This document shows, piece after piece, positions 53,212 through 61,912 of a stretch of DNA of 64,000 nt. Source of the stretch: Collinsella provencensis (GTDB taxonomy: Bacteria > Actinomycetota > Coriobacteriia > Coriobacteriales > Coriobacteriaceae); contig NZ_LT904908.1 of NCBI RefSeq assembly GCF_900199705.1, positions 193,694 to 257,693 of the forward strand. Direction: 5' to 3'. The position numbers were made by a program, and so were the translations under genes. Every line of letters starts with the position of its first letter. Within the stretch, counting starts at the first letter, position 1. The notes beneath the pieces are model-generated. The model was not told the DNA's origin and ran no database searches. It was given only the letters and a program-made list of their open reading frames with translations.

Positions 53212-55860
53212 TTACAGGACGGCGTAGTCCTGAGGCTCGCGGCCGTAATATGCGTCCAGGTAGAGCTCCTTGATTTCGCTCATGAGCGGGTAGCGCGGGT
53301 TGGCACCGGTGCACTGGTCGTTGAACGCCTGCTCGGTCATCTCGTCAAGGGTGTCGAGGAAGTATTGCTCATCGACACCGTAGTCGGCGATGGTGTCCTT
53401 GATGCCGATGGTCGCCTTGAGGTCCTCGAGCGCGACGATGAAGTTCTCGAAGACCTCCTTGTCATCCTTGCCCTCGATGCCGCAGTAACGGGCCATCTCG
53501 GCATAGGCGGCCAGCGCGTTGGGGTAGGGGTACTGCGAGAAGGTGCCCATCTTCACCGGGGACTCTGCAGCGTTGTAACGCATGACGCGGGTGAGGATGA
53601 CGGCGTTTGCGATGCCGTGCGGCAGGTGATGGAAGGCGCCGAGCTTGTGGGCCATGGAGTGGTTGACGCCCAGGAAGGCGTTGGCGAAGGCCATGCCGGC
53701 CATGCAGGAGGCGTTGTGCATCTCCTCGCGGGCATGCGGGTCCTTTGCGCCGTTCTCAAAGGAGCTCGGCAGGTTCTCGAAGACGAGCTTGGCGGCCTTC
53801 ATGGACAGACCCTTGGTGTAGTCGGAAGCCATGATGGAGACATAGGACTCGATGGCGTGGGTCATGACGTCGATGCCGGAGGCGGCGGTGAGGCCGCGCG
53901 GTGCGGTCATGGCGTTGTCGACGTCGACGATCGCCATGTTCGGCAGCAGCGCATAGTCGGCGAGCGGCCACTTGATGCCAGTCTCCTTGTCGGTGATGAT
54001 GGCGAACGGCGTGCACTCGGAGCCGGTGCCGGAGGAGGTGGGGATGGCCACGAAGTAGGCCTTCTTGCCCATCTCGGGGAAGGTGTAGACGCGCTTGCGG
54101 ATATCCATGAAGTCCATGGCCATATCCTCGAAGTTCGCATCGGGGTGCTCGTACATCATCCACATGATCTTGCCGGCGTCCATAGCGGAGCCACCGCCCA
54201 CGGCGATGATGACATCAGGCTCGAAGAGGGCCATCTGAGCGGCACCACGGCGAGCGCACTGCAGGGACGGGTCGGGCTCGACATCGTAGAAGCAGTCGTG
54301 AGCGATGCCCATGGAATCGAGCTTGGCCTCGATGGCGCGGGTGTTGCCGTTCTTGAAGAGGAACTGGTCGGTCACGATGAAGGCGCGCTTCTTGCCCATG
54401 ACGGTACCGAGCTCATCGAGCGCGACGGGCGTGGAGCCCTTCTTGAAGTAGACCTTCTCGGGAGCGCGGAACCACAGCATATTCTCGCGGCGCTCGGCCA
54501 CGGTCTTGACGTTGATCAAGTGCTTCACCCCAACATTCTCGGAGACGGAGTTGCCACCCCAGGAACCGCAGCCCAGCGTGAGCGACGGAGCCATGCCAAA
54601 GTTGTACAGGTCACCGATGCCGCCCTGCGAGGAGGGGGTGTTGATGACGATACGGCAGGCCTTCATGGTGTGCTCGAAGAGGCTGATCTTCTCGGCCTCG
54701 GCCGGGTGCACATACAGGGAAGCGGTGTGGCCCGGGCCACCTGCCAACACGAGGTGCTCGGCCTTGTCCACGGCCTCCTGGAAGGTCTTGGCCTTGTACA
54801 TGGCGAGAACGGGGGAGAGCTTCTCGTGAGCGAACTCCTCCTTCTCAAGGTCGGTGGAGGTCACCTCGGCGATGAGGATCTTGGTCTTCGCGGGGACCTC
54901 GATGCCGGCGAGTTCGGCGATTTTGGCGGCAGGCATGCCGGGGATGCGGTGGTCGAGCGCACCGTTTTTGAACATGGCACCGCGCAGGGCCTCCATCTCG
55001 GCGCCCTTCTTCACGAAGTAGCAACCGCGACGGGCGAACTCGTCCTTGACGTCCTTGTAGATGGTGTCGAGAACGGTTACGGACTGCTCAGAGGCGCAGA
55101 TCATGCCGTTGTCGAAAGTCTTGGAGTGGATGATGGAGTTGACAGCGAGCTTGACATCGGCGGTGTCATCGATCACCACGGGGGTGTTGCCGGCACCGAC
55201 GCCCAGGGCGGGCTTGCCGGAGGAGTAAGCTGCCTTCACCATTCCCGGGCCACCGGTGGCCAGGATGATGTCAACGTCGGCCATGACCTTGTTCGTGAGG
55301 TCGATGGAGGGAACGTCAACCCAGCCGATGATGCCCTCAGGAGCACCAGCCTTCACTGCGGCGTCAAGCACGAGCTTGGCTGCGGCGATGGTGCACTTAG
55401 CGGCTGCCGGGTGCGGGGAGATGATGATGGCATTGCGGGTCTTCAGGCTGATAAGGCACTTGAAGATTGCGGTGGAAGTGGGGTTGGTGGTGGGGATGAC
55501 AGCGCCCACGATGCCGATGGGCTCGGCGATCTTGGTGATGCCGTAGGCATCGTCGCGCTCGATTACGCCACAAGTCTTGGTGTTCTTGTAGGCGTTGTAG
55601 ATGTACTCGGCGGCGTAGTGGTTCTTGATGACCTTGTCCTCGAGCACACCACGGCCGGTCTCCTCGATGGCGAGCTTCGCCAGGGGGATACGGGCCTTGT
55701 TTGCAGCCATCGCAGCCTCATAGAAGATTTTGTCGACCTGCTCCTGGGAGTAGGTGGCAAAAATCCCTTGGGCCTCGCGCATTTGAGCGAGTTTTGCCTC
55801 AAGGGATTCAATGGAGTCTACGATCTCAGGGGCGGCGGTAACAGTAGGTTTCTTCGCCAT
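53212..55860 (-). CDS. adhE: Bifunctional aldehyde-alcohol dehydrogenase
   Basis: An 882-residue enzyme reducing acetyl-CoA to acetaldehyde and then to ethanol, regenerating NAD+. The N-terminal aldehyde dehydrogenase half carries the nucleophile Cys in NGMICASEQS and GVGAGNTPVVID. The C-terminal iron-dependent alcohol dehydrogenase half has the NAD loop AVGGGSAMDAGK and the metal His in GIDVMTHAIESYVS and NHSMAHKLGAFHHLPHG. Length is normal; the enzyme assembles into spirosomes in other bacteria. AAAGGAGA precedes the ATG by about eight bases. Three LacI-type palindromes lie upstream, which points to carbon-source control. Confidence 0.97.
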   Translation of the reverse strand: MAKKPTVTAAPEIVDSIESLEAKLAQMREAQGIFATYSQEQVDKIFYEAAMAANKARIPLAKLAIEETGRGVLEDKVIKNHYAAEYIYNAYKNTKTCGVIERDDAYGITKIAEPIGIVGAVIPTTNPTSTAIFKCLISLKTRNAIIISPHPAAAKCTIAAAKLVLDAAVKAGAPEGIIGWVDVPSIDLTNKVMADVDIILATGGPGMVKAAYSSGKPALGVGAGNTPVVIDDTADVKLAVNSIIHSKTFDNGMICASEQSVTVLDTIYKDVKDEFARRGCYFVKKGAEMEALRGAMFKNGALDHRIPGMPAAKIAELAGIEVPAKTKILIAEVTSTDLEKEEFAHEKLSPVLAMYKAKTFQEAVDKAEHLVLAGGPGHTASLYVHPAEAEKISLFEHTMKACRIVINTPSSQGGIGDLYNFGMAPSLTLGCGSWGGNSVSENVGVKHLINVKTVAERRENMLWFRAPEKVYFKKGSTPVALDELGTVMGKKRAFIVTDQFLFKNGNTRAIEAKLDSMGIAHDCFYDVEPDPSLQCARRGAAQMALFEPDVIIAVGGGSAMDAGKIMWMMYEHPDANFEDMAMDFMDIRKRVYTFPEMGKKAYFVAIPTSSGTGSECTPFAIITDKETGIKWPLADYALLPNMAIVDVDNAMTAPRGLTAASGIDVMTHAIESYVSIMASDYTKGLSMKAAKLVFENLPSSFENGAKDPHAREEMHNASCMAGMAFANAFLGVNHSMAHKLGAFHHLPHGIANAVILTRVMRYNAAESPVKMGTFSQYPYPNALAAYAEMARYCGIEGKDDKEVFENFIVALEDLKATIGIKDTIADYGVDEQYFLDTLDEMTEQAFNDQCTGANPRYPLMSEIKELYLDAYYGREPQDYAVL

Positions 55861-55914
55861 CTGCTCTCTCCTTTACGAGAAGCGGTTTATCCCAACAACG
55901 CGAACTTTAGCGTA

Positions 55915-55928
55915 TTGAAACGATTCAA
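55915..55928. promoter_or_regulatory. LacI-type operator 1 upstream of adhE
   Basis: TTGAAACGATTCAA, a near-perfect palindrome centred on CG, 55 bases upstream of the adhE start. It is the copy nearest the gene and probably overlaps the promoter. Confidence 0.6.
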
Positions 55929-55965
55929 TTCACTCTAGTTGGGGAAAGTGGCTTAGAAATGATAA

Positions 55966-55979
55966 ATGAATCGCTTCAA
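55966..55979. promoter_or_regulatory. LacI-type operator 2 upstream of adhE
   Basis: ATGAATCGCTTCAA, matching copy 1 in both half-sites (TGAA, TTCAA) and the central CG. Its centre is 51 bases from copy 1. Confidence 0.6.
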
Positions 55980-56029
55980 TCGACCAAAATAGGCACAAAT
56001 TGTGTTCAGAAGGTGGATTGAAAGGGAGA

Positions 56030-56043
56030 GTTGAATCGCTTCA
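56030..56043. promoter_or_regulatory. LacI-type operator 3 upstream of adhE
   Basis: GTTGAATCGCTTCA, sharing TGAATCGCTTCA with copy 2. Its centre is 64 bases from copy 2. Together the three sites fill the 335-base region between adhE and the zinc-ribbon gene, which holds no other gene. Confidence 0.55.
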
Positions 56044-56195
56044 CTTTGTAAAGTCGCGCACTGTAAATCGGTTCTGATCTGAATAGAGAGCAATGTGCGC
56101 TTAGGAGCGAATGCTCTAACAAGGATGAATCAACATGAATATGCGCGTCGATTACAAATGCCCGTTCAAAAAAACTTTGACAGAGTGCAGGCAGT

Positions 56196-56696
56196 TTATG
56201 ATTTAGCTTCCATCTTGGTGTGGCATTTGGGGCATGTGACGCGAATCTTGCCTTTGCCCTTGGGAACGGAAAGAACCTGTCCGCATACGGGGCATTTGAT
56301 GAAGCTCGTGGTCTTGCGTTCCTTCCACATCCGCTTTGCAAGGCGCTTATTCCGTTCAAGTTCTTCTTTGCGCGCCTGAGCATCGGCACGAGAGGAGGAA
56401 GCTCCGTGCGTTTTGCCTGCTTCGTTGTACATGCCATTCGTGTTGAGCCGGGAAACGAGGTTGCGTACGCCGGGAATCTTCACCGCGATTGTCTTAAAAG
56501 AATCATTCTCTTTGCGACGTGCGGGAAGGTTCTTAGAGAACGCGCGGGCAAGCGCCACGAGCACCACGACGATAGAAATCCACATGAGTGGCTTGCTGTG
56601 CAGCAAAGAACCCACAAGCGCAAACAACATGCCCGTTACGCCCAAGACGGTCGTAAGCTCGTCAACGCCGTAGCGATCTTTCATAAAGTCGTCCAT
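56196..56696 (-). CDS. Uncharacterised two-helix membrane protein with C-terminal zinc ribbon
   Basis: A 166-residue protein not recognised as a named family. Two membrane helices lie at about residues 15-50 (VLGVTGMLFALVGSLL and LMWISIVVVLVALARAF). A basic, helical, charged segment (ARKEELERNKRLAKRMWKER) follows. The C-terminus is a zinc ribbon with CPVCGQ and CPKCH, 16-17 residues apart. The overall plan suggests a membrane-tethered cytoplasmic zinc ribbon, possibly binding nucleic acid or ribosomes, but this is a guess. It lies downstream of rpmB on the same strand beyond that gene's terminator. Confidence 0.7.
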   Translation of the reverse strand: MDDFMKDRYGVDELTTVLGVTGMLFALVGSLLHSKPLMWISIVVVLVALARAFSKNLPARRKENDSFKTIAVKIPGVRNLVSRLNTNGMYNEAGKTHGASSSRADAQARKEELERNKRLAKRMWKERKTTSFIKCPVCGQVLSVPKGKGKIRVTCPKCHTKMEAKS

Positions 56697-56724
56697 GAAT
56701 CATTCCTCACAGAGAGCCAAGGTA

Positions 56725-56755
56725 TAGAAAAACGCCCTTGGTAAACCAAGGGCGC
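56725..56755 (-). terminator. Intrinsic terminator of rpmB
   Basis: On the minus strand CGCCCTTGG pairs perfectly with CCAAGGGCG around TTTA (56754-56733), followed by TTTTTC. Confidence 0.9.
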
Positions 56756-56795
56756 AATGCATGCAAGCAAACGTTTGTCCAAAGAAAGGGGTGCG

Positions 56796-56984
56796 TTAGG
56801 AGCGAGCCACCTTCTGAGCCTTGAGGCAGCTGGTGCACACGTTCATCTTGCGACGGTGACCGTCGACGACGACGTACACGCGCTGGATGTTCGGACGGAA
56901 CGTACGGTTGGAGACGCGGTGGGAGTGGCTGATGGAGCGACCAGCAACGGGGTGCTTACCGCAGATTTCGCAAACTTTGGACAT
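56796..56984 (-). CDS. rpmB: 50S ribosomal protein L28
   Basis: A 62-residue ribosomal protein of the large subunit. The N-terminus has SKVCEICGKHPVAGRSISHS and the C-terminus NVCTSCLK, so both CxxC pairs of the zinc-binding (C+) form are present. The rest (NRTFRPNIQRVYV) matches the family. A TATAGT on the minus strand (57046-57041) is a likely -10. The gene is divergent from the ABC exporter pair; in Bacillus it is divergent from yloU (asp23), which here follows the exporter. Confidence 0.97.
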   Translation of the reverse strand: MSKVCEICGKHPVAGRSISHSHRVSNRTFRPNIQRVYVVVDGHRRKMNVCTSCLKAQKVARS

Positions 56985-57287
56985 GTCAGTGACCCTTCTT
57001 AGGCGGCTGTATAGAGCGCCGCGTGAACAAACAGCATTGAACTATAACACAGAACCCTTCTCATGTGCGGAATCTCCACAATGAGCGGGGAAAACATGCA
57101 TCGCGGCGTGGGATGCGAAGCATGCGGCACCAATTATATAGAGTGCGTTCCTCCGCGCAAGGTCCTAATGCGTCTTTTGGGGAAGTTTGTGTGCATGGTT
57201 GAGCTTTTGTGGAATTGCCGATCGACCGTTTTGCGTGGCGACGTAAGGAGAGAATGCTAACCATTGCGTATTGGGAGGAGAATCCAC

Positions 57288-59594
57288 GTGAAGACGTTCG
57301 GTTTCTTAAAACATCACAAGATTAATTTGCTCATCGCGCTTTGTCTGCTCATGGTCCAGGCGTATTGCGAATTGACGCTGCCGACAGTGATGAGCGACAT
57401 CGTGGATACGGGCATCAGCCGCGGCGGTATCGAAAGCGTGGTGCCTGAGAGTATCGCCGGCGATGATCTCGCGAATATCGAGCTCTTTTTGCGCCCGAGT
57501 GAGATCGATTCCGTTGAAGCTGCGTATGGCGCTGCCGACGAAATGGGCGTGCGCACGTTCATCGGACAGGAATCCGAGCGCGCCGATCTTGAAGGCTTCA
57601 TGGGCGAGGCCGAGATGCTCGTCTATACGCTCGAGCAGGGTGTGTCGGTGGACTCATTTGCCGAGATGCCCGGTATGGAAACGGACGGCTCCTTTGATGC
57701 CAACGCACTTCAAGCACAGGTTGGCGAGTCCATGGACTTCGAGGAGTTCAAGCAGTTGATGACCATTATGGCCTCCATGCAGGCGGGGCAGCCCGTGGAG
57801 CTCGGTCCGGGCGCGTTCGCGCAGATGCGCAGCTCGTTTATGGAGCAGCTCGGTTCAAATGGCGACACCATCGTGACCTCACAGGCAATCATGTTCGTGA
57901 AGGATGCGCTTGGGCGAGCTGGGGTCGATGTGAACGCCGTCCAAACTGATTACCTGATTCGCCAGGGTTCGCTCATGCTCACCTATGCGCTGGTCGGTGC
58001 GCTGTGTGCCATCGGTGCGGCGTTCAATGCCTCGCGTACGGCGGCAAAGATCGCGCGCGGCCTGCGCCATGACATATATGAGCGTGTTTTGTCCTTCTCA
58101 CCCGCCGAGATGAACGAGTTCTCGGAGGCATCGCTCATCACGCGTGCGACCAATGACATCCAGCAGATCCAGATGGTACTCGTGATGTGCATGCGCATGG
58201 TGTTGTTTGCCCCGTGCATGGGTATCGGTGCCGTGGTGAAGGTCATCTGCTTCGGTTCGACCGGGCTCCAGTGGATTATCGTCGCCGGGTTGGCGGTTAT
58301 CTCGATTGTGATCGGTGTGCTCATGGGTCTCACCATGCCCAAGTTCCGCACCATGCAGAACCTGGTCGACCGCAACAACCTCATCGCTCGCGAGATTCTC
58401 ACGGGTATCATGCCCGTGCGCGCGTTCGGGCGTTCGAAGTACGAGGAAGCGCGCTATGACGAGGCAAACCGCGAGCTCACGGGTACGTATATCTTCACCA
58501 ACCGCGCAATGAGCTTCATGATGCCCATCATGATGGTGATCATGAACGTCATCTCCGTTGCGATCGTGTGGTTTGGTGGCCACGGCGTCGACGCGGGCAC
58601 CATGCAGGTGGGCGACCTGATGGCGTACATGAATTACACTATGCAGGTGATCATGAGCTTCATGATCATCACGATGATCGCCGTGATGCTCCCGCGTGCC
58701 GACATCTCGTCCGACCGTGTCAAGAAGGTGCTCGATACGTATTCCAGCATCAAGGATCCTGCCAAGAGCCCGCGCGGTGGAGCGCATCTGCAGACTGCAG
58801 AGGGTGAGGTTATGCCTTGGACGGGCGAGCTTTCATTCAACGACGTGAGCTTTACCTACCCGGGTTCCGACGAGCCCACCATCAGCCACGTGAGCTTTAC
58901 GGTGCGTCCCGGTCAAACGCTCGGCATCATCGGCTCCACCGGCGTGGGCAAATCAACGCTTGTCCAGCTCATCCCTCGTCTGTATGACGCCACACAGGGT
59001 CGTGTGACGGTGGACGGTGTGGATGTGCGAACCATCGGGCTGGAAGAGCTTCGTGGGCTCATCGGCTATGTTCCGCAGAAGGGCCTACTGTTCTCGGGTG
59101 ACATCGCGAGCAACATCAAGTACGGCGATCCGGACATGGATGACGCCTCCATGGAGCGCGCCGCACGCATTGCCCAGGCTACTGAGTTCATTGACGAGAA
59201 GCCCGACGGGTATGAGAGCACCATTGCCCAGGGCGGCACGAACGTCTCAGGTGGACAGCGCCAGCGTCTCGCCATCGCGCGTGCCCTTGCCATCCGGCCG
59301 AAGATCCTCGTGTTCGACGACAGCTTCTCCGCCCTTGACTATAAGACGGACGCGACGCTGCGCGCCGCGCTTGCCCAGGAGGCAAAGGATGCGTCGGTGG
59401 TCATCGTGGGGCAGCGCATCGCCACGATTATGCATGCCGATGAAATCCTCGTGCTCGATGACGGGCACGTGGTGGGGCAGGGCACCCATGAAGAGCTCCT
59501 CAAAACGTGCCCCGCGTATTTGGAGATCGCCACGAGCCAGTTGTCGGCTCAAGAGCTCGGACTTGCCGAGCAGACGGAAGGGGGTGAGCGCTAA
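57288..59594 (+). CDS. ABC exporter half-transporter A, degenerate Walker B, with extracytoplasmic insertion
   Basis: About 768 residues: a type IV exporter membrane domain and an ATPase. Between the first helix (INLLIALCLLMVQAYCEL) and the second lie about 190 extra, mainly acidic residues predicted outside the membrane. In the ATPase, Walker A is GSTGVGKST (about 548) and the signature VSGGQRQR (about 653) is normal. Walker B reads ILVFDDSFSALD, with Asp in place of the catalytic Glu. The partner has the opposite pattern, so the two should form a heterodimer with one active ATP site. GTG 57288 after GGGAGGA is preferred to TTG 57264. It overlaps the partner gene by one base (TAATG). Confidence 0.85.
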   Translation: MKTFGFLKHHKINLLIALCLLMVQAYCELTLPTVMSDIVDTGISRGGIESVVPESIAGDDLANIELFLRPSEIDSVEAAYGAADEMGVRTFIGQESERADLEGFMGEAEMLVYTLEQGVSVDSFAEMPGMETDGSFDANALQAQVGESMDFEEFKQLMTIMASMQAGQPVELGPGAFAQMRSSFMEQLGSNGDTIVTSQAIMFVKDALGRAGVDVNAVQTDYLIRQGSLMLTYALVGALCAIGAAFNASRTAAKIARGLRHDIYERVLSFSPAEMNEFSEASLITRATNDIQQIQMVLVMCMRMVLFAPCMGIGAVVKVICFGSTGLQWIIVAGLAVISIVIGVLMGLTMPKFRTMQNLVDRNNLIAREILTGIMPVRAFGRSKYEEARYDEANRELTGTYIFTNRAMSFMMPIMMVIMNVISVAIVWFGGHGVDAGTMQVGDLMAYMNYTMQVIMSFMIITMIAVMLPRADISSDRVKKVLDTYSSIKDPAKSPRGGAHLQTAEGEVMPWTGELSFNDVSFTYPGSDEPTISHVSFTVRPGQTLGIIGSTGVGKSTLVQLIPRLYDATQGRVTVDGVDVRTIGLEELRGLIGYVPQKGLLFSGDIASNIKYGDPDMDDASMERAARIAQATEFIDEKPDGYESTIAQGGTNVSGGQRQRLAIARALAIRPKILVFDDSFSALDYKTDATLRAALAQEAKDASVVIVGQRIATIMHADEILVLDDGHVVGQGTHEELLKTCPAYLEIATSQLSAQELGLAEQTEGGER

Positions 59595-61405
59595 TGCCGC
59601 CGATGGGACCTCGTCATCATGCGACCGAGAAGGCTAGGGACTTCAAGGGTACGCTTCTAAAGCTCGTGCGCTACCTTGCGCGCGATAAGGTCCGCCTGTT
59701 CATCGCCATCGCCTGTGCGGTCGGCTCCGTGGCGTTCAACGTCACGGGTCCTCGTGTGCTCGGCAATGCGACGACGCAGCTCTTTGAGGGCATTGCCGCC
59801 AAAGTTGCGGGTACGGGCAGCGTCGACTTCGACGCGGTCGGTATGATCCTTGCCACGGCGCTTTGCATCTACGTGAGCTCCGCCTTCCTCAACCTTGTGC
59901 AAGGTTGGCTCATGACGGGCATCACGCAGCGCGTCTGCTATCGCTTGCGTCGCGAGATCATCGAGAAAGTCGACCGCATGCCGCTTGCGTATTTTGAGCG
60001 CGTGAGCACGGGCGACGTTATGAGCCGCGTGACCAACGACGTCGACACGCTCGGACAGTCGCTCAATCAGAGCGTGACGCAGCTCATCACCTCCATTGCG
60101 CAGCTCGTGGGTGTGAGCATCCAGATGTTGTCGCTTTCCGTCATGCTGGCGGGCGTGACGTTCCTTACGGTTCCCATCTCGCTGATCGCGGTCATCCTCG
60201 TGGTGCGTTCCTCGCAGAAGTACTTCCGTCGTCAGCAGACCTTCCTCGGTCAGGCAAACGGCATCATCGAGGAGAGCTTCGCAGGTCAAAACATCATCCA
60301 GGCGTTCAACGCGTCTGAGCGTTCGGTTGAGGAATTCGATGTGGTCAACGACCGCCTCATGGAGTCGGGTTGGCTTGCTCAGTTCCTCTCGGGCCTCATG
60401 CAGCCCATCATGAACTTCGTAGGTAATCTGGGATACGTCGCCGTTGTGGTGATCGGGGCGTTCCAGGCCATCGTGGGGACTATTTCCATCGGCGATGTAC
60501 AGGCGTTCATGCAGTACGTTCGCAACTTTACGCAGCCCATCACACAGCTCTCTCAGGTATCGAACATGTTGCAGCAGCTTTCCGCGGCCGCGGAGCGCAT
60601 CTTCGACTTCCTCGCCGAGCCCGAGGAGAGCCCCGACGCCACGACGCCCGAGCTTTCCCGCTGCAAGGGAGCGGTCGATTTCGAGCACGTGCGATTTGGC
60701 TATGTGCCCGACAAGACCATCATCCACGACTTCAGCTGCACCGTTGAACCTGGCCAAACCGTTGCCATCGTGGGCCCCACGGGTGCGGGCAAGACCACGC
60801 TCATGAAATTGCTTATGCGTTTTTACGACGTCAATTCGGGCTCCATCAAGGTCGATGGGGTGGACGTCCGCGATTATGCGCGCGAGGACCTGCGCCGCAA
60901 CTTCGCCATGGTGCTTCAGGATACGTGGCTGTTCAAGGGAACGGTACGCGAGAACATCCGCTACGGCAACGCCGAGGCAGACGACGCCATGGTCGAGGCG
61001 GCAGCGCGTGCCGCGTTGGCCGATCATTTCATCCGCACGCTGCCTGGTGGCTACGACTTCGAACTCAATGAGGAGGCATCCAATGTGAGTCAGGGCCAAA
61101 AGCAGCTGCTTACCATTGCGCGAGCCCTGCTTGCCGACCGTCCGATCCTCATTTTGGATGAGGCCACCTCAAACGTCGACACACGTACCGAAGAGCGCAT
61201 CCAGCGCGCGATGGACATCCTCATGGCTGGCCGCACGAGCTTCGTCATTGCGCATCGCCTCTCCACGATTCGCAATGCCGACATGATCTTGGTACTGCGC
61301 GATGGTGACATCGTCGAGTCCGGCACGCACGACGAGTTGCTTGCCCGTGGCGGTTTCTATGCGGACCTCTATAACTCCCAGTTCGACGAAGGCATGGAAG
61401 CATAG
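59594..61405 (+). CDS. ABC exporter half-transporter B, canonical Walker B, noncanonical signature
   Basis: A 603-residue half-transporter with six membrane helices (residues about 25-330; MPLAYFERVSTGDVMSRVTN is typical) and an ATPase. Walker A is GPTGAGKTT (about 393) and Walker B ILILDEATSNVD has the catalytic Glu. The signature is VSQGQKQL (about 498), not SGGQ. With subunit A this gives one consensus site (Walker of B, signature of A) and one degenerate site, as in BmrCD/LmrCD-type multidrug exporters. The substrate cannot be inferred. Start and stop overlap in TAATG suggest coupled translation and fixed stoichiometry. Confidence 0.9.
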   Translation: MPPMGPRHHATEKARDFKGTLLKLVRYLARDKVRLFIAIACAVGSVAFNVTGPRVLGNATTQLFEGIAAKVAGTGSVDFDAVGMILATALCIYVSSAFLNLVQGWLMTGITQRVCYRLRREIIEKVDRMPLAYFERVSTGDVMSRVTNDVDTLGQSLNQSVTQLITSIAQLVGVSIQMLSLSVMLAGVTFLTVPISLIAVILVVRSSQKYFRRQQTFLGQANGIIEESFAGQNIIQAFNASERSVEEFDVVNDRLMESGWLAQFLSGLMQPIMNFVGNLGYVAVVVIGAFQAIVGTISIGDVQAFMQYVRNFTQPITQLSQVSNMLQQLSAAAERIFDFLAEPEESPDATTPELSRCKGAVDFEHVRFGYVPDKTIIHDFSCTVEPGQTVAIVGPTGAGKTTLMKLLMRFYDVNSGSIKVDGVDVRDYAREDLRRNFAMVLQDTWLFKGTVRENIRYGNAEADDAMVEAAARAALADHFIRTLPGGYDFELNEEASNVSQGQKQLLTIARALLADRPILILDEATSNVDTRTEERIQRAMDILMAGRTSFVIAHRLSTIRNADMILVLRDGDIVESGTHDELLARGGFYADLYNSQFDEGMEA

Positions 61406-61454
61406 CGCACGTATGGAGCCTCTGGTTGCCCTTCTGCGGAATGGGCATTAGTTG

Positions 61455-61460
61455 TACAAT
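61455..61460 (+). promoter_or_regulatory. -10 box of the asp23-fakA-recG run
   Basis: TACAAT with a weak TTCTGC 17 bases upstream, about 57 bases before the asp23 start. Confidence 0.4.
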
Positions 61461-61516
61461 ATCTCAACTGTATGTTCATGTCGCATCGTTGCGCATGCAC
61501 AGTAAAGGAGATTGTT

Positions 61517-61870
61517 ATGTCTGAGCCCATCGCCGGTACTCTGAGTGTCAGCAACGACGTCATTGCCCACATCGCCGGTTACGCAGCCATGTCGTGCTAC
61601 GGCGTGGTCGGTATGGCCGAGCAGCTTCAGGGTGCCGAAAGCGTGCGTCTGCTTGCCGGCCAGCGCATGCGCAAGGGCGTGCTCGTCACCTCTACCGAGA
61701 ATGGCCTTACCGTCGACCTGCACGTCGTCATCGAGTCGGGTGTGAACATGAAGTCCGTGAGCGAGAACCTCGCGAGCGCCGTTTCGTTCACGTTGCAGGA
61801 GATCGCGCAGATCGATCCTGCTCACCTCAAGATCGCCATCCATATCGATGGCATGAAGTCGCGCCTGTAA
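61517..61870 (+). CDS. Asp23/Gls24-family envelope stress protein (YloU-like)
   Basis: A 117-residue cytoplasmic protein of the Asp23 (DUF322) family: GTLSVSNDVIAHIAGYAAM, then GVVGMAEQLQGAESV and the amphipathic central strand region GLTVDLHVVIESGVNMK. Asp23 in Staphylococcus is an abundant membrane-associated protein linked to cell-envelope stress. AAAGGAG lies six bases before ATG 61517. It precedes the FakA-like gene, as yloU precedes yloV in Bacillus. Confidence 0.9.
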   Translation: MSEPIAGTLSVSNDVIAHIAGYAAMSCYGVVGMAEQLQGAESVRLLAGQRMRKGVLVTSTENGLTVDLHVVIESGVNMKSVSENLASAVSFTLQEIAQIDPAHLKIAIHIDGMKSRL

Positions 61871-61912
61871 ACGCGACGCCGTTTACGCTGAACCAGCATT
61901 CACGAGACGAAA

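Noticed and set aside
53365-55938. 857-codon open frame on the plus strand
   Set aside because: Exactly antisense to adhE, His/Gly/Asp-rich shadow composition and no recognisable family.
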